Assembly: GCA_013407085.1 (NCBI GenBank)
Contig: JACCGJ010012949.1
Span: 62,001 to 126,000 of the forward strand
Direction of reading: 5' to 3'
From: Atriophallophorus winterbourni
Taxonomy: Eukaryota > Platyhelminthes > Trematoda > Plagiorchiida > Microphallidae
Length of the DNA stretch: 64,000 nt
Positions within the stretch are counted from its first letter, which is position 1. Every line of letters begins with the position of its first letter. Shown piece by piece: positions 1 to 9,336 of the stretch. The position numbers were made by a program, and so were the translations under genes. The notes under the pieces were generated by a model that had not been told where the DNA came from, ran no database searches, and saw nothing but the letters and a program-made list of their open reading frames with translations.

Positions 1-150
1 CACCGAAACATCAAACCTAGTGACACTCAGGCGAGGCGAGAGAATTCGCAAACCAACAACCAGGTTACAGGTTGACCCTAGGAGGACAAAGTACGAAAGT
101 TTCACGAGGGGAGGTGTTGGGTGAGGCGTCCTCACCCATGACACGTGCGA
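1..150. other. unassigned sequence at window edge
   Basis: I see no open frame of note, no match to the repeats elsewhere in this window, and no RNA-gene signature. It precedes the dispersed repeat X and may belong to a longer copy of it. Confidence 0.3.
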
Positions 151-424
151 CCTTGGTAATGTCCTTATCCGAACATTGCGGATGCATGGTGTGACACGTG
201 GTAACCTTACGCTTCAATGTCCTTATCGTTTACTTCGCACACCCCTTTGTGTTCTCTATACAAACACTGGCCCTGTCCAGCTCTACGACCTGCGAACCTG
301 TGTCCTGAGTCCCAGCTTGGTCATTTCATATCCATCCTGTGTTGTTCTGTTTTCTGTCTCGGTGGGCCTGGTCTCTAGTATCATCTAGTTAATCACCTGG
401 CTTAACTGTCTCTCAAAACCACTA
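151..424 (+). repeat. dispersed repeat X, copy 1 (LTR-like, TATA-bearing)
   Basis: About 275 bases reappear in inverted orientation at 27141-27461. Shared blocks include the stretch around the TCTATA box near 255 (TCTATATAAACAC in the other copy), the segment with CTGCGAACCTGTGTCCTGAG near 291, and an end near CTACATAGCA. The TATA-like box and defined ends resemble a solo LTR or a non-autonomous promoter-bearing element. Terminal TG...CA and target duplications could not be confirmed, so the class is open. Downstream it abuts the truncated CR1-F. Confidence 0.45.
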
Positions 425-432
425 CATAGCAC

Positions 433-1247
433 TTACCTATTCAAGTCAGATTCCGACACAAACTGCCGCATATATCCCGATGTACCATGGTGGGAAAGGA
501 AGGGCAGCTTGAACGTCAGGGAACAAACGGTATCGCGAAGTATAGTTCTACTCGGTGTACCAGAAAATACTTCTCGAGCATCGATTCAGGAAACCGTAGA
601 GCACTGCGTCAAGCAATGGCGCGTGTTTTCTCGATATTTCTAATGCCGTTGTGGACACTTTTCGAGTTACTTTTTCGCCAAAATATAAAGGGAATGGACC
701 GAAACGTCTGAAGATTACGTTCTTGACCAGCGCTATGGCCGAAATAATAAAGTCGGAATGGAAAAAAGGAAAACGAACACTACCAAAGGATGTCAGACTT
801 AGCACACCCAAACCCAATGCCATTAGTTCAACACTCTCCTGTCTGGACACAGCGGATAGCAGCGTTTCCATCCAAATGGAAGAAATCAATACATCAAAAA
901 ACGTCGTGGGTCCGGCTCAAATTGAGTCGGACTGAGCAATTCACTCCGAAAACTAATTGTCGATTCAAGCGATCGGCGACCAATAAGAAGCACAGATGTT
1001 TTACCATCTCAGACACTGACTACTCAGAGGGATCCGACATCACACTGTTTAACGCCTTATCGTATATCACATGATTCATCACTGCTTGTTAAGTCCAACT
1101 CCAGAGAAGCCGGACCAATAACTTCAGTTTACATCCCATCACTACTCACGAAAAATACAATTAAGTGCATGTATACAAACGCAAACAGCCCTTTCAACAA
1201 ATTAATCCAATTGTCCGAGATTTGTAATGAAACGGCGCCAGACATAG
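433..1247 (+). pseudogene. CR1-F fragment: 3' half of ORF1 and start of ORF2
   Basis: This is the 5' part of a truncated CR1-like non-LTR retrotransposon. The translation gives the ORF1 module also seen in CR1-C and CR1-A, with motifs YPDVPWWERKGSL, RSIVLLGVPENTS and, in another frame from about 651, DTFRVTFSPKYKGNGPK. A small deletion near 630 shifts the frame. ORF1 ends at a TGA near 935. A linker follows, then ORF2 begins (TIKCMYTNAN near 1160). At 1247 the Penelope element PLE-A interrupts it, and it resumes at 5094. Its closest relative in the window is CR1-C, not CR1-D. It lacks the N-terminal PHD-like module and cannot be functional. Confidence 0.8.
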
Positions 1248-1327
1248 CAATCGATTGGAATATGTTTGGGACCGATCGTGTATTCATAATGCAAAGAAAT
1301 TTGAGTGGAATCGGTTAGAATAGTTTT

Positions 1328-1370
1328 TGGGTAACGTTTCACTTCTGACACAGAAGCTTCGTCAGACCAA
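1328..1370 (-). ncRNA. hammerhead ribozyme motif, PLE-A complete copy
   Basis: Read on the minus strand, the order is stem I strand TTGGT, core CTGACGA, a hairpin of CTTCTG and CAGAAG with a TGT loop, GAAA, a minimal CG stem III, cleavage triplet GTT, and stem I strand ACCCAA (one bulged C). All invariant hammerhead positions are present. Stem III is very short and contains the self-complementary AACGTT, as in hammerheads thought to act as dimers. Hammerheads are documented in the pseudo-LTRs of Penelope-like elements. Self-cleavage of this sequence is inferred, not shown. Confidence 0.8.
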
Positions 1371-1679
1371 GGGTGATAGTAAGGACAGGGAACATGATTA
1401 AGTAGCGGTCAACCCACCACCACTTATTTGACCTTACCGCTAAACAGCCTATAGTACGCTTACCGTGTGTCACGTCTCGTGGGAATGACCAGGATCAGTG
1501 GTCCATTTTCCTCACCGTGTGTATCCAAATCAATCCGATACAAGTGAACACGGTCAAGGTCAGTTGACACAGCTGCCCACATACGTAAAAGTACATAACT
1601 AACGGGGTTAAGGTTAACCTATTTTTGAAGAAAAACAATAATCTAATTAACTAGTAGGTATAAGGTGAATAATAACTAT

Positions 1680-1877
1680 TTACCGTCGCAGTAGTGCCGA
1701 GCGCCAGATTGTGGAGATTTCTACCCCATCCACCTTATTGACTGCCAGTGGACCTGCCTTCGCAATTTCGACCGCCTCCGCATGTAGGCGTTCGCTATAC
1801 GGTTTAATACCGCGTCTTAATATTTCCACATTGTCTAGATCGACGCTGTGGCCCGTATCTAAAACGTGCTCCGCCAA
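1680..1877 (-). pseudogene. PLE-A endonuclease tail, displaced by 1-base deletion
   Basis: 65 codons ending at 1680 carry the block AEHVLDTGHSVDLDNVEILR followed by LAVNKVDGVEISTIWRSALLRR. The same residues are in frame with the GIY-YIG domain in the truncated PLE-A copy at 4523-5077. This is therefore the true carboxyl end of the main PLE-A protein, separated only by the missing base near 1925. The 3' UTR and hammerhead follow. Confidence 0.85.
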
Positions 1878-3217
1878 GGCGGAATCACGAATAAGGGATT
1901 GATATTCCCTCGCATCCCGGGGCTGTTCCGTACACGCTTTCGGTGTTCTTCGATTCTAGTGTGAATTTCCCTGGAAGTCTGGCCTATGTAAACACCCGAA
2001 CAGTCCTTGCAGTTGATTCTGTAGATGCTGTTTGTGACGCTAGATAAAGGTGTCTTATCCTTGAGGTGCATCAGAACTGAACGGATAGTTTTCCCTTTCT
2101 TATAAGTCACGCGTATGGCCGCCTGGTTCAAGATTCTACGTATCGCTTCAGATGTGCATTTTACGTAAGGTATACAAACTGTATCTCGCCAATTTTTCTC
2201 CGATTTTTCTGACGGGTATTTTACCTTCATCAATTGGCGTTTTACAAAACTTTTTGGATAACCGTGGTCAATGAGCCTTTGGCTCGCTTCACGGTGCGCC
2301 TGTTTACGGTCTCTTTCGTCGCTGCACAGGTGTTCTATCTTATGGAAAATGGAACAAGATATGGAGCTAAAGACTTGTCTTGGATGAGCGGAAGAGTATC
2401 GTAGTACAGCATCTGTATCGATAGGTTTCCGGTAGACAGAAGTTTTTATTTTCCCGTCTACTTTTTGTGCTAAACAGTCCAAAAATGGAAGATTGCCTGA
2501 GCAAGACTCAACTTCCTTTGTGACCGTAATACGTGGGTCTATTTCATTTAAATAGTTGAAGAATGCCTCTAACTGATCTCGCTTGATGATAACAAATGTG
2601 TCATCAACATAGCGCCACCATAATTTTGGCTTAAGCCCTTCATTGTTAAGGGCTTTGTTCTCGAAATGCTCCATATACATGTTCGCAAGTACTGGAGATA
2701 TCGGTGAACCCATCGCCAACCCTTCTTTTTGTCTATATAATTGCTCATTAAATATGAAGTGGTTCATGTTTAGGCAGATCGATACGCCGTTGATAATTTG
2801 CTGGACGCTCAAGTTTGTGCGATCTGACAAACTGGCATCAGATTCCAAGGCCTGTCTAGCTAGTTCTAACGCACTTGTTGTATCGACGTTGGTGAACAAA
2901 GCGCTAACATCAAAGCTAACCATTATTTCGTCGTCATCAATTGTTACTGACTTTAAGCGTGCTGCAAAGTCATATGCGTTCTTGATGAACGAGGCTGTAT
3001 TGCCGACTAAAGGTTTCAACAAATAAGCCAAATGTCTAGCTAACTCGTGTGCAGGTGATCCGATACCATCGACGATAGGTCTTACAGGAATGCCATCTTT
3101 ATGTATTTTAGGCAGGCCGTAGAACCTAGGAGTTAGAGTAGACTTGGGATACAGGTTATACCACAAGCCCTTTCCCAAACTCTCCTTAACGCCACGCAAA
3201 TACCTAGAGACTACCAT
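1859..3217 (-). pseudogene. PLE-A reverse transcriptase and start of GIY-YIG endonuclease
   Basis: This is the reverse transcriptase core of a Penelope-like element. Recognisable blocks are YGLPKIHKDGIPVRPIV near residue 34, SFDVSALFTNV (motif A aspartate) near 100, KEGLAMGSPISPVLANMYME (motif B) near 165, and WWRYVDDTFVI (motif C) near 200. The GIY-YIG endonuclease follows near residue 410 as GVYIGQTSREIHTRIEEH, preceded by the CKDC pair that is part of the zinc-binding linker in this family. The last 25 or so codons are out of frame: at about 1925-1926 this copy has one base fewer (GGCTGTTCC) than the truncated copy (GGCTGTCTCC near 4766), so the endonuclease tail is displaced. Confidence 0.9.
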
Positions 3218-4130
3218 TTTGCAGCTTATTCATTACCCTTTTCATTTTTCCATTATCTATCCGTTCATAAGGGCCCTCGGATAAGTGTACCCCAACCTTG
3301 TCGACATAATCTCTTTTGTTCAAAATTACCGTTACTTTCCCTTTATCAGCCTTAGTAATGACTATATTCGTATCTTGCTTCAGCGTAAGAAGTGCTTGTC
3401 TTTCATGTGAATCAAGGTTTGCATCGCCTTGTTCCTGGTTTTTAATGACGCCAACGATACAGTTTCTTATCGAGTCTGCCTGTTCATTAGGAAGTGCATT
3501 TAATGACCCCTCAATACATGGGATAATATCCTCAGCCTTCATAAAGCTCTTACTTATGCAGAAATTCAAGCCCTTCTCCAACAATCTTTGCTCAGCTTGC
3601 GAAAGTTGCCGATTAGATAAATTCAAAACACTAGAATACTGGTTGCTAGATAATGTCTTATTAGATTTATTAGATGAATGTTTCTTATATAACTCTAATA
3701 ACTTGTTGAACTTACGGTTTTGTCTTTCTCCTATTCGCTCCGTTTGTGTGGCCAAAACCTCCGCGTGCTTTCCACAAATTCTGCAGAAGTCCGCTTCGGA
3801 TAATTCGACTCGCAGTTTCGACATCATTCTTGAGGCTTTCGATCGAGCGGCCAATAGGGTTTCATTGACCCGGTGGATCCTTTGTTTCAAAAACACTTTG
3901 GATGCGCTCGCGGCCGCCTTTGTCGATTTGCGTGAATTATCCGGAGGTTTTACCACCAGATCCCTTGGTACTACGCCGCGCTTCTTGCAACGAAGGTTGA
4001 AGATGCGGTGGTTCACCCATCTGGCTTCATATTCCGCTGTTCTCACCAACTCACTGGCCAATTTTCGAACACGAGGCTCGTAGGAGTCAGCAATCGATTG
4101 GAATATGTTTGGGACCGATCGTGTATTCAT
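3204..4130 (-). pseudogene. PLE-A ORF, N-terminal part
   Basis: 308 codons from ATG at 4130, basic and helix-rich, with a KKRG patch near residue 50 and a CRICGKH cluster near residue 118. This is the pre-RT region of Penelope proteins. The segment TNIVITKADKGKVTVILNKR near residue 255 is the conserved N-terminal RT block of the family. The frame ends at 3204 just as the RT frame opens at 3217, a 14-base overlap in a different frame. An indel of one base (or equivalent) near 3205-3217 therefore separates two halves of what was one protein. I infer it was intact in the ancestor because both halves read cleanly. Confidence 0.8.
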
Positions 4131-4170
4131 AATGCAAAGAAATTTGAGTGGAATCGGTTAGAATAGTTTT

Positions 4171-4213
4171 TGGGTAACGTTTCACTTCTGACACAGAAGC
4201 TTCGTCAGACCAA
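4171..4213 (-). ncRNA. hammerhead ribozyme motif, PLE-A truncated copy
   Basis: Same sequence and fold as the motif at 1328-1370, in the upstream truncated copy. With two ribozymes about 2.84 kb apart in one orientation, cleavage of a read-through transcript would release a unit-length RNA starting inside the pseudo-LTR. Confidence 0.8.
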
Positions 4214-4522
4214 GGGTGATAGTAAGGACAGGGAACATGATTAAGTAGCGGTCAACCCACCACCACTTATTTGACCTTACCGCTAAACAGCCTATAGTAC
4301 GCCTACGGTGTGTCACGTCTCGTGGGAATGACCAGGATCAGTGGTCCATTTTCCTCACCGTGTGTATCCAAATCAATCCGATACAAGTGAACACGGTCAA
4401 GGTCAGTTGACACAGCTGCCCACATAGGTAAAAGTACATAACTAACGGGGTTAAGGTTAACCTATTTTTGAAGAAAAACAATAATCTAATTAACTAGTAG
4501 GTATAAGGTGAATAATAACTAT

Positions 4523-5077
4523 TTACCGTCGCAGTAGTGCCGAGCGCCAGATTGTGGAGATTTCTATCCCATCCACCTTATTGACTGCCAGTGGACCTGC
4601 CTTCGCAATTTCGACCGCCTCCGCATGTAGGCGTTCGCTATACGGTTTAATACCGCGTCTTAATATTTCCACATTGTCTAGATCGACGCTGTGGCCCGTA
4701 TCTAAAACGTGCTCCGCCAAGGCGGAATCACGAATAAGGGATTGATATTCCCTCGCATCCCGGGGCTGTCTCCGTACACGCTTTCGGTGTTCTTCGATTC
4801 TAGTGTGAATTTCCCTGGAAGTCTGGCCTATGTAAACACCCGAACAGTCCTTGCAGTTGATTCTGTAGATGCTGTTTGTGACGCTAGATGAAGGTGTCTT
4901 ATCCTTGAGGTGCATCAGAACTGAACGGATAGTTTTCCCTTTCTTATAAGTCACGCGTATGGCCGCCTGGTTCAAGATTCTACGTATCGCTTCAGATGTG
5001 CATTTTACGTAAGGTATACAAACTGTATCTCGCCAATTTTTCTCCGATTTTTCTGACGGGTATTTTACCTTCAGCAA
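4523..5077 (-). pseudogene. GIY-YIG endonuclease in truncated PLE-A copy
   Basis: 184 open codons: the end of the RT thumb (VKYPSEKSEKNWRDTVCIPY near the start), the CKDC zinc pair, GVYIGQTSREIHTRIEEH as the GIY-YIG core, and the conserved C-terminal block ending IWRSALLRR. It reads cleanly because it lacks the 1-base deletion of the complete copy. It has no RT and no start of its own, so it is a fragment rather than a gene. Its value is as a reference for the unbroken frame. Confidence 0.85.
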
Positions 5078-5093
5078 TTGGCGTTTTACAAAA

Positions 5094-5649
5094 CAGACAT
5101 AGTTGCAATAACAGAAACGTGGTTCAATGCCTCATTGTCTGATAATGAACTATCTTTGCCAAGCATGTCTCTATTTCGGCGTGACCGTTTAGGCGATGGC
5201 GGAGGAGCAGCACTCTACATCAAGCAATCGTTTATCCGTAGAGCTATGAACGACCAGACCCTTGATATCACTGACACACTTTGGTGCACTCTGACTCTTA
5301 CTTCAGGAGACCAATGCATTATTGGAGTGATCTATGGTTCTCCAACAACAACTCTCGACCTAAACAACAAACTGATTAATGTTTTGCGCTATGTAACAAC
5401 GCGGTATAATGGGGGTTAACAACGGGGTAAAATGATAATGGGGGATTTCAACTTTCCCCAGATCTATAGCCGGAATGATCATCCATCAGAGACACTTGAA
5501 AATGAACTTCGAGGCGTTTTGGATTACGCACCCCTATATAACCACGTTTTTGGATTTACCCATATGAGGGGATCAGACCAGCCGTCTACCTTGGACCTAA
5601 TATTTACATCAGATCCCACAGCTGTAGAGAATATCGTTTATAAACTGCC
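5094..5649 (+). pseudogene. CR1-F ORF2 endonuclease fragment
   Basis: Continuation of the CR1 element split by PLE-A. It encodes an apurinic-type endonuclease with IVAITETWF near the start and GDFNFPQIYSR near 5445, in two frames broken near 5410 (a premature stop after RYNGG). The sequence stops abruptly at 5649 after the codons for VYKLP, before the conserved SDH motif seen at the same place in CR1-C, and the 2.92-kb tandem repeat begins at the next base. The left edge of the array is therefore a CR1 breakpoint. Confidence 0.85.
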
Positions 5650-6263
5650 AATAATAATCAATGATTTTGAGTAGTGCGGTCCAGACAATAACGAATGTCA
5701 CTTTTTTGGAGCGAAGCGAAGTGCGAAGCGAATTTTCGAAGTGCCCTAACTGCCCTTCGCGATAGCGAATAGTATCAAAGCAAAGCACTTCGCAATGGCG
5801 AAGCGAAGCGAATATTCGCACTTCGCCATAACGAATATTAGCGAATAATCTTTGCTCAACTTCGATGTAACCCAAAAACTTCGTTTTCGACAAAAAACCT
5901 TGCTTTAATTTGCTATAATTCGCTAATATTCGTTTAAATTCGCCTTTCTTCGCTGAAATAAAACGAATTCCGAAATAAATTATTTTTTGACCATGAAAGA
6001 ACTTTTATTTGACAAGAGAGGAGTTTTTCATGAGCTTTGGAATTGTAAATATAAAAAACCGTGTTTTCTCAAAGGAAATTAGGCTCCTCCTCTGACTCGG
6101 TCTCTGAGACCGGGGTTCTGGACCTGGACCTGGTGCCGGAACTGGTCCGGCTGCCTCCAGTCAGAGGGGAGTAGGCCCCCGCCGTGAGCTCCTGGGTGTC
6201 GACAAACTCGACATCCTCAAGGTTGGCCTCAGGGTCATCCTGGTCTTTGAGCTGCTGCTGACA

Positions 6264-6476
6264 CTAAGTGCTGGTACCTTCGCCATTGGTGAACTCCTGG
6301 ATGCGGAGCTTCATCCTCTTCATGTAGGGGAGCACTCTCTCGTAATTGTCATGAATGTAGACGAGCTCCTGTACCCTCTCGTTGTTCAGAAGGCTTCGGG
6401 TGGGCTTGGTCACGAGTCCAGCTTCCGAGAAGACCCTCTCTGATGAGGCTGAGGTTGCCGGGATGGCGTAGACCAT
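6264..6476 (-). pseudogene. hAT-1 transposase last exon (hATC dimerisation domain)
   Basis: Encodes the hAT C-terminal dimerisation block, with YAIPATSASSERVFSEAGL as hallmark. Here the frame stops after GEGTST because a CAG codon present in hAT-2 (41059 region) has become TAG. The acidic, serine-rich tail found in hAT-2 is therefore lost. A splice acceptor precedes it at about 6478 on this strand, matching hAT-2 exon 5. Confidence 0.85.
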
Positions 6477-6739
6477 CCTAAAAGAAAATGAGACAGGTTT
6501 AGTATTTTGTATTAGGTTCCATTGGGTACAAAAGTTAAACTACTATTTCGAAGTATAGCAATACTATATCAAAGTATAGCAATACTACATCTAAGAATAG
6601 AAAATAATATATCGAAGTATAGCGAATAATATCGAAGTATGGCGAAGTTTAGCGAATATTATAGCGAAGAATGGCGAATAACGAGAATAAATTATAATCC
6701 AACGGAAAATAAGTGACCTTTAACTTTGAAACAACTTAC

Positions 6740-7531
6740 TGGGCGACTTTGGCGAGTAGAGGGAGCTTCTTGGCCTTCATCTTCCAGTACTGGAGCACGT
6801 CGATGTCCTCCTTTTCCAGGGGAGACGCCATCCATTCATTCATCTCCTTGACATAGGAAGGAACTGGGGATGGTTGAGACTGGGACTGGGACTGGTCGAC
6901 GCTGCCAAAGGCCAATTCCGGATCAAGATCAAGTGGTGCTCTCGGAGAAAACCTTCAAAATCTTGGCAAGCGGGTTCCGGCATCTGAATGGATGGTGGGG
7001 CGGCTGGGGCCAAGTTGGCCAAGAGCAACTTGATGCTCTGCTCGCACTCGTAGAAGAGGTGACCATGAGACCTGGTCCTGAGGTACACGGCCTTCTGAGT
7101 AGGGTTCAGGTAGTGCGCAATCTGGTAGAGGTCCACGTTCCTGCCCAGCTCGGGAACTCTGATTTTGATCTCCTCCTGGAACTTCTTGATGAATGCCTTG
7201 GTGGCAGCCTTAAATTCGGCGAACAGCTTGATCCTGGAGGCGGACATCATGGCAATCTTGGCCATGTCCGGAATGACATGCTGCAATGTGGGCGTCTCAT
7301 CTGCCTGGAGACGTTTGCTGACCTCCTTGATCTGCTCGAGGGGCCAGAGGATGTCTTCCAGGTCCTGAAACTGCAGCTTGTTTGGAATGAGGGCCGCAAA
7401 GTCTGAAGGGGTGTTGAAGACATCATCCTTCAGCGACAGCAGGACCGCCTTGTTCCGGACGATGGATGTGATGGTCATGCACATTGAAGACCAGCGGATC
7501 TTGCTGTACTGAACGATCTTGATGAAGGGAA
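6740..7531 (-). pseudogene. hAT-1 transposase exon 4 (C-terminal half of RNase H region)
   Basis: Equivalent to hAT-2 exon 4, with splice signals at the same places. It carries the block DILWPLEQIKEVSKRLQADE, typical of the region after the catalytic insertion in hAT transposases. Near 6925-6935 this copy differs by 4 bases from hAT-2 (CACTTGATC against CATGACCTTGATC), which shifts the frame and destroys the link to the last exon. Confidence 0.82.
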
Positions 7532-7569
7532 CTGTAAAGGAATGACTTCTGAACTTCGAAGGTATAGCA

Positions 7570-7935
7570 GACCATTCCTTGGGGGGTTCCCTGAGGCAGG
7601 GCAATGGACTGGCCACAATCCTCGACTTGGCAAAGAGCTCGAACTTCTCTTTCCTTCGCACCTTTCTTCACAGCCTCCTTCTTGAAGAAGTTCCAGATCG
7701 GTGATCTGGTAGGCTTGTGCCGGTAGGTGGTGTGATGAAAGTCGTCATCATCATCATCATCTGACGGCGGCGGAGACCTCTTTCTTGAGGACTTGGGGGT
7801 CCACGGGTCTTTGGACGGCAGCTTGACGTTGAGGGTCGGGCTCCTCTTGGACTTCTTGGCCGAGGCCGAGTCTTTGTCCTTGTCCGACTTGTGATGCGTC
7901 TTCGGGGGGCTCATGATGAAACTATGATGAGACAA
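7570..7935 (-). pseudogene. hAT-1 transposase exon 1 (BED zinc finger), truncated
   Basis: N-terminal region with a lysine and serine-rich basic stretch, an acidic run of seven aspartates, then WNFFKK and CQVEDCGQ, the first cysteine pair of a BED-type zinc finger. The two histidines (GHIMSKH in hAT-2) are missing because the internal deletion joins here. ATG codons lie at 7935 and 7914; the latter (MSPPKT) is shared with hAT-2. The serine codon that is TAA in hAT-2 is still TCA here. Confidence 0.8.
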
Positions 7936-7948
7936 TTAAATTTTCATC

Positions 7949-7957
7949 CTATTTATA
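7949..7957 (-). promoter_or_regulatory. TATA box of hAT-1 transposase
   Basis: TATAAATAG on the minus strand, 35 bases upstream of the shared ATG at 7914. The same box sits at the same distance in hAT-2, although the sequence upstream of it differs between copies. Confidence 0.55.
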
Positions 7958-8429
7958 GCAGACAATAAATAGCAGACAAAATATTAAAGTACAAAAAAGA
8001 ACAACCCTTTGTCTACTGACCGTAACACTAGTTACCACCTCAAATGTTAGCTTATAGCAAATAAACAAGCAGTCTGTTGCTAACTGGCTTACGTCGGTAC
8101 TTTCAGTCACCATCGGAGTTCACTTGTCTGGCGGTGTCTATCAACAAGTGTCAACATCAAAAAAAATTCCCGTAGAAGGGTTAAAATATTAAAGTACAAA
8201 AACGAAGACTTCGCTTTTAGCGAATACTTCGCTAATATTCGTTTACGGCGAAGTTTGAACTTGCACTTCGTTTTAAGCGAAGCGAAGTATAACGAATTTT
8301 TAGCGAAGTTTATTTTTGCCCATCGCCATGGCGATAGCGAAGCGAATATTCAACAATATTCGCTTCGCTCCGCAACTTCGCTTCGCTTTAAATCCCAAAG
8401 CGAACTATTCGTTATTGTCTGGTGCGGTC

Positions 8430-8840
8430 GTATACATGAATTCGATAGACAAATAGATTCATATGCATGTACGGACGCACTTAGACACTCATGAATTCAA
8501 ATGAACAAGCGAACGAATTAGTCGTTAGAATGGCTATTCCGGTTGGACTGGTGTAAAGCTGGCTGATTGATCGACGACTGCCTTTGTGTCAACCAAACGG
8601 CCTGAAAATTTTGGTAACACAAACAATGCTTACGATGTGTTAATCCTTATACTGGTTTTTGCTGACGTGTGAGCCATCACTGTAAATTCCAAATGAAAGC
8701 TTTAGTCGCGAATAGATTGCTCTACATACGCATACAAGTGTGTAGGCCGACAATCAGCATGACCAAAACCAAATTCCCGGGTGACAGAAATGCATGGACT
8801 CTCACCATTAAGTTGAAATTTGTCAAGGTGATCTTGTACA
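8430..8840 (+). repeat. edge unit U0, diverged segment of the 2.92-kb repeat
   Basis: From about 8600 the text matches the normal unit (TTTTGGTAACACAAAC, GCTGACGTGTGAGCCATCAC and so on). Between 8440 and 8600 the expected 450 or so bases are replaced by about 160 bases found nowhere else in the window. This is the outermost unit of the array. Confidence 0.7.
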
Positions 8841-8856
8841 TTATTTCACGGTTCCA

Positions 8857-9030
8857 CGACAGTTGCTCCTTGACAATTGCTCCCCGACAATTATTCCGCG
8901 ACAATAGCTCCTTGACAATAGCTCCTTGGTATATTTGCTCCTTGCCCAATTGCTCCTTGCCCAATTGCTCCTTGTCCAATTGTTCCTTGCCCTATTGCTC
9001 CTTGACCAATTCCTCCATGACTTTTAGATC
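8857..9030 (+). repeat. left subterminal iterated repeats of the FLYWCH-MULE
   Basis: About ten copies of a 12-16 base motif of the form TGCTCCTTGACAATT, with drift (CCC, GTC and GAC variants), in head-to-tail order. The same motif occurs inverted at 10535-10669. Such subterminal repeats often bind transposase in other superfamilies; that role is inferred here. Confidence 0.8.
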
Positions 9031-9336
9031 ACGATCAGATTGTTTAACATTGCGACGAAAATAATTCATACAAGTGAAGACAAGTATTTTTCTTCTTTGA
9101 ACATTTTAATAAAAATTGATTAAAATACTATAGATCACTGTAATACCAATAACAATAACTAAGCCATGTGTTTTTCAGTGTTTTTCACAAAATCCAGGTC
9201 TCATGTCTGATAACTGCACACAAAAAATATCACTGTTATAAAACATCTTCCAAAATACTGTCTTGATTGTCTTCTCCTTCTTCCTCTGCAACAGAAGCCT
9301 ACAAATTGTAGCAAAAGTCAATGCTCTTCAGTACAC

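Larger units (their letters stand above)
1248..5093 (-). mobile_element. PLE-A, tandem Penelope-like element with 9-bp target duplication
   Basis: This is a Penelope-like retroelement on the minus strand, inserted into CR1-F. The 9-mer CAGACATAG flanks it at 1239-1247 and 5094-5102. It has the tandem layout usual for the family. A 5'-truncated copy (4091-5093), acting as pseudo-LTR, precedes a near-complete copy (1248-4090); both end with the same 3' region, which begins CAATCGATTGG on the plus strand. The start codon of the complete copy (4130) lies about 40 bases inside the upstream copy's 3' end, so the pseudo-LTR supplies the first codons. Each copy carries a hammerhead motif. Two frameshifts inactivate the main ORF. 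Confidence 0.9.
4091..5093 (-). repeat. PLE-A pseudo-LTR (5'-truncated upstream copy)
   Basis: Nearly identical to 1248-2250, including the endonuclease coding tail, the 3' UTR and the hammerhead. The truncation point, near CAAAAC at 5093, directly abuts the right-hand target duplication. The few differences from the complete copy include one extra base that keeps the endonuclease frame open here, so the two repeats have diverged slightly since formation. Confidence 0.85.
5682..8421 (-). mobile_element. hAT-1, deletion-derived hAT transposon
   Basis: A hAT element with 8-bp target duplication GTGCGGTC (5674-5681 and 8422-8429) and terminal inverted repeats CAGACAATAACGAAT. Transposase coding runs on the minus strand. 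Compared with hAT-2 it lacks about 1.4 kb: the BED exon is joined near 7570 directly to the intron end before exon 4, which removes the catalytic centre. It also has an early TAG in the last exon. It is non-autonomous. The ends carry many copies of TTCGCTTCG-like motifs that form further inverted repeats. Confidence 0.93.

Noticed and set aside
176..388. 70-codon frame at the left edge
   Set aside because: It lies in repeat X, has no homology and is not kept in the second copy.
5682..8421. Reading hAT-1 and hAT-2 as one duplicated host gene family
   Set aside because: Inverted termini, 8-bp target duplications and the hAT domains show transposons.
8857..9030. CRISPR-like array
   Set aside because: The short repeats have no unique spacers of regular size, lie in the ends of a MULE, and the genome is eukaryotic.
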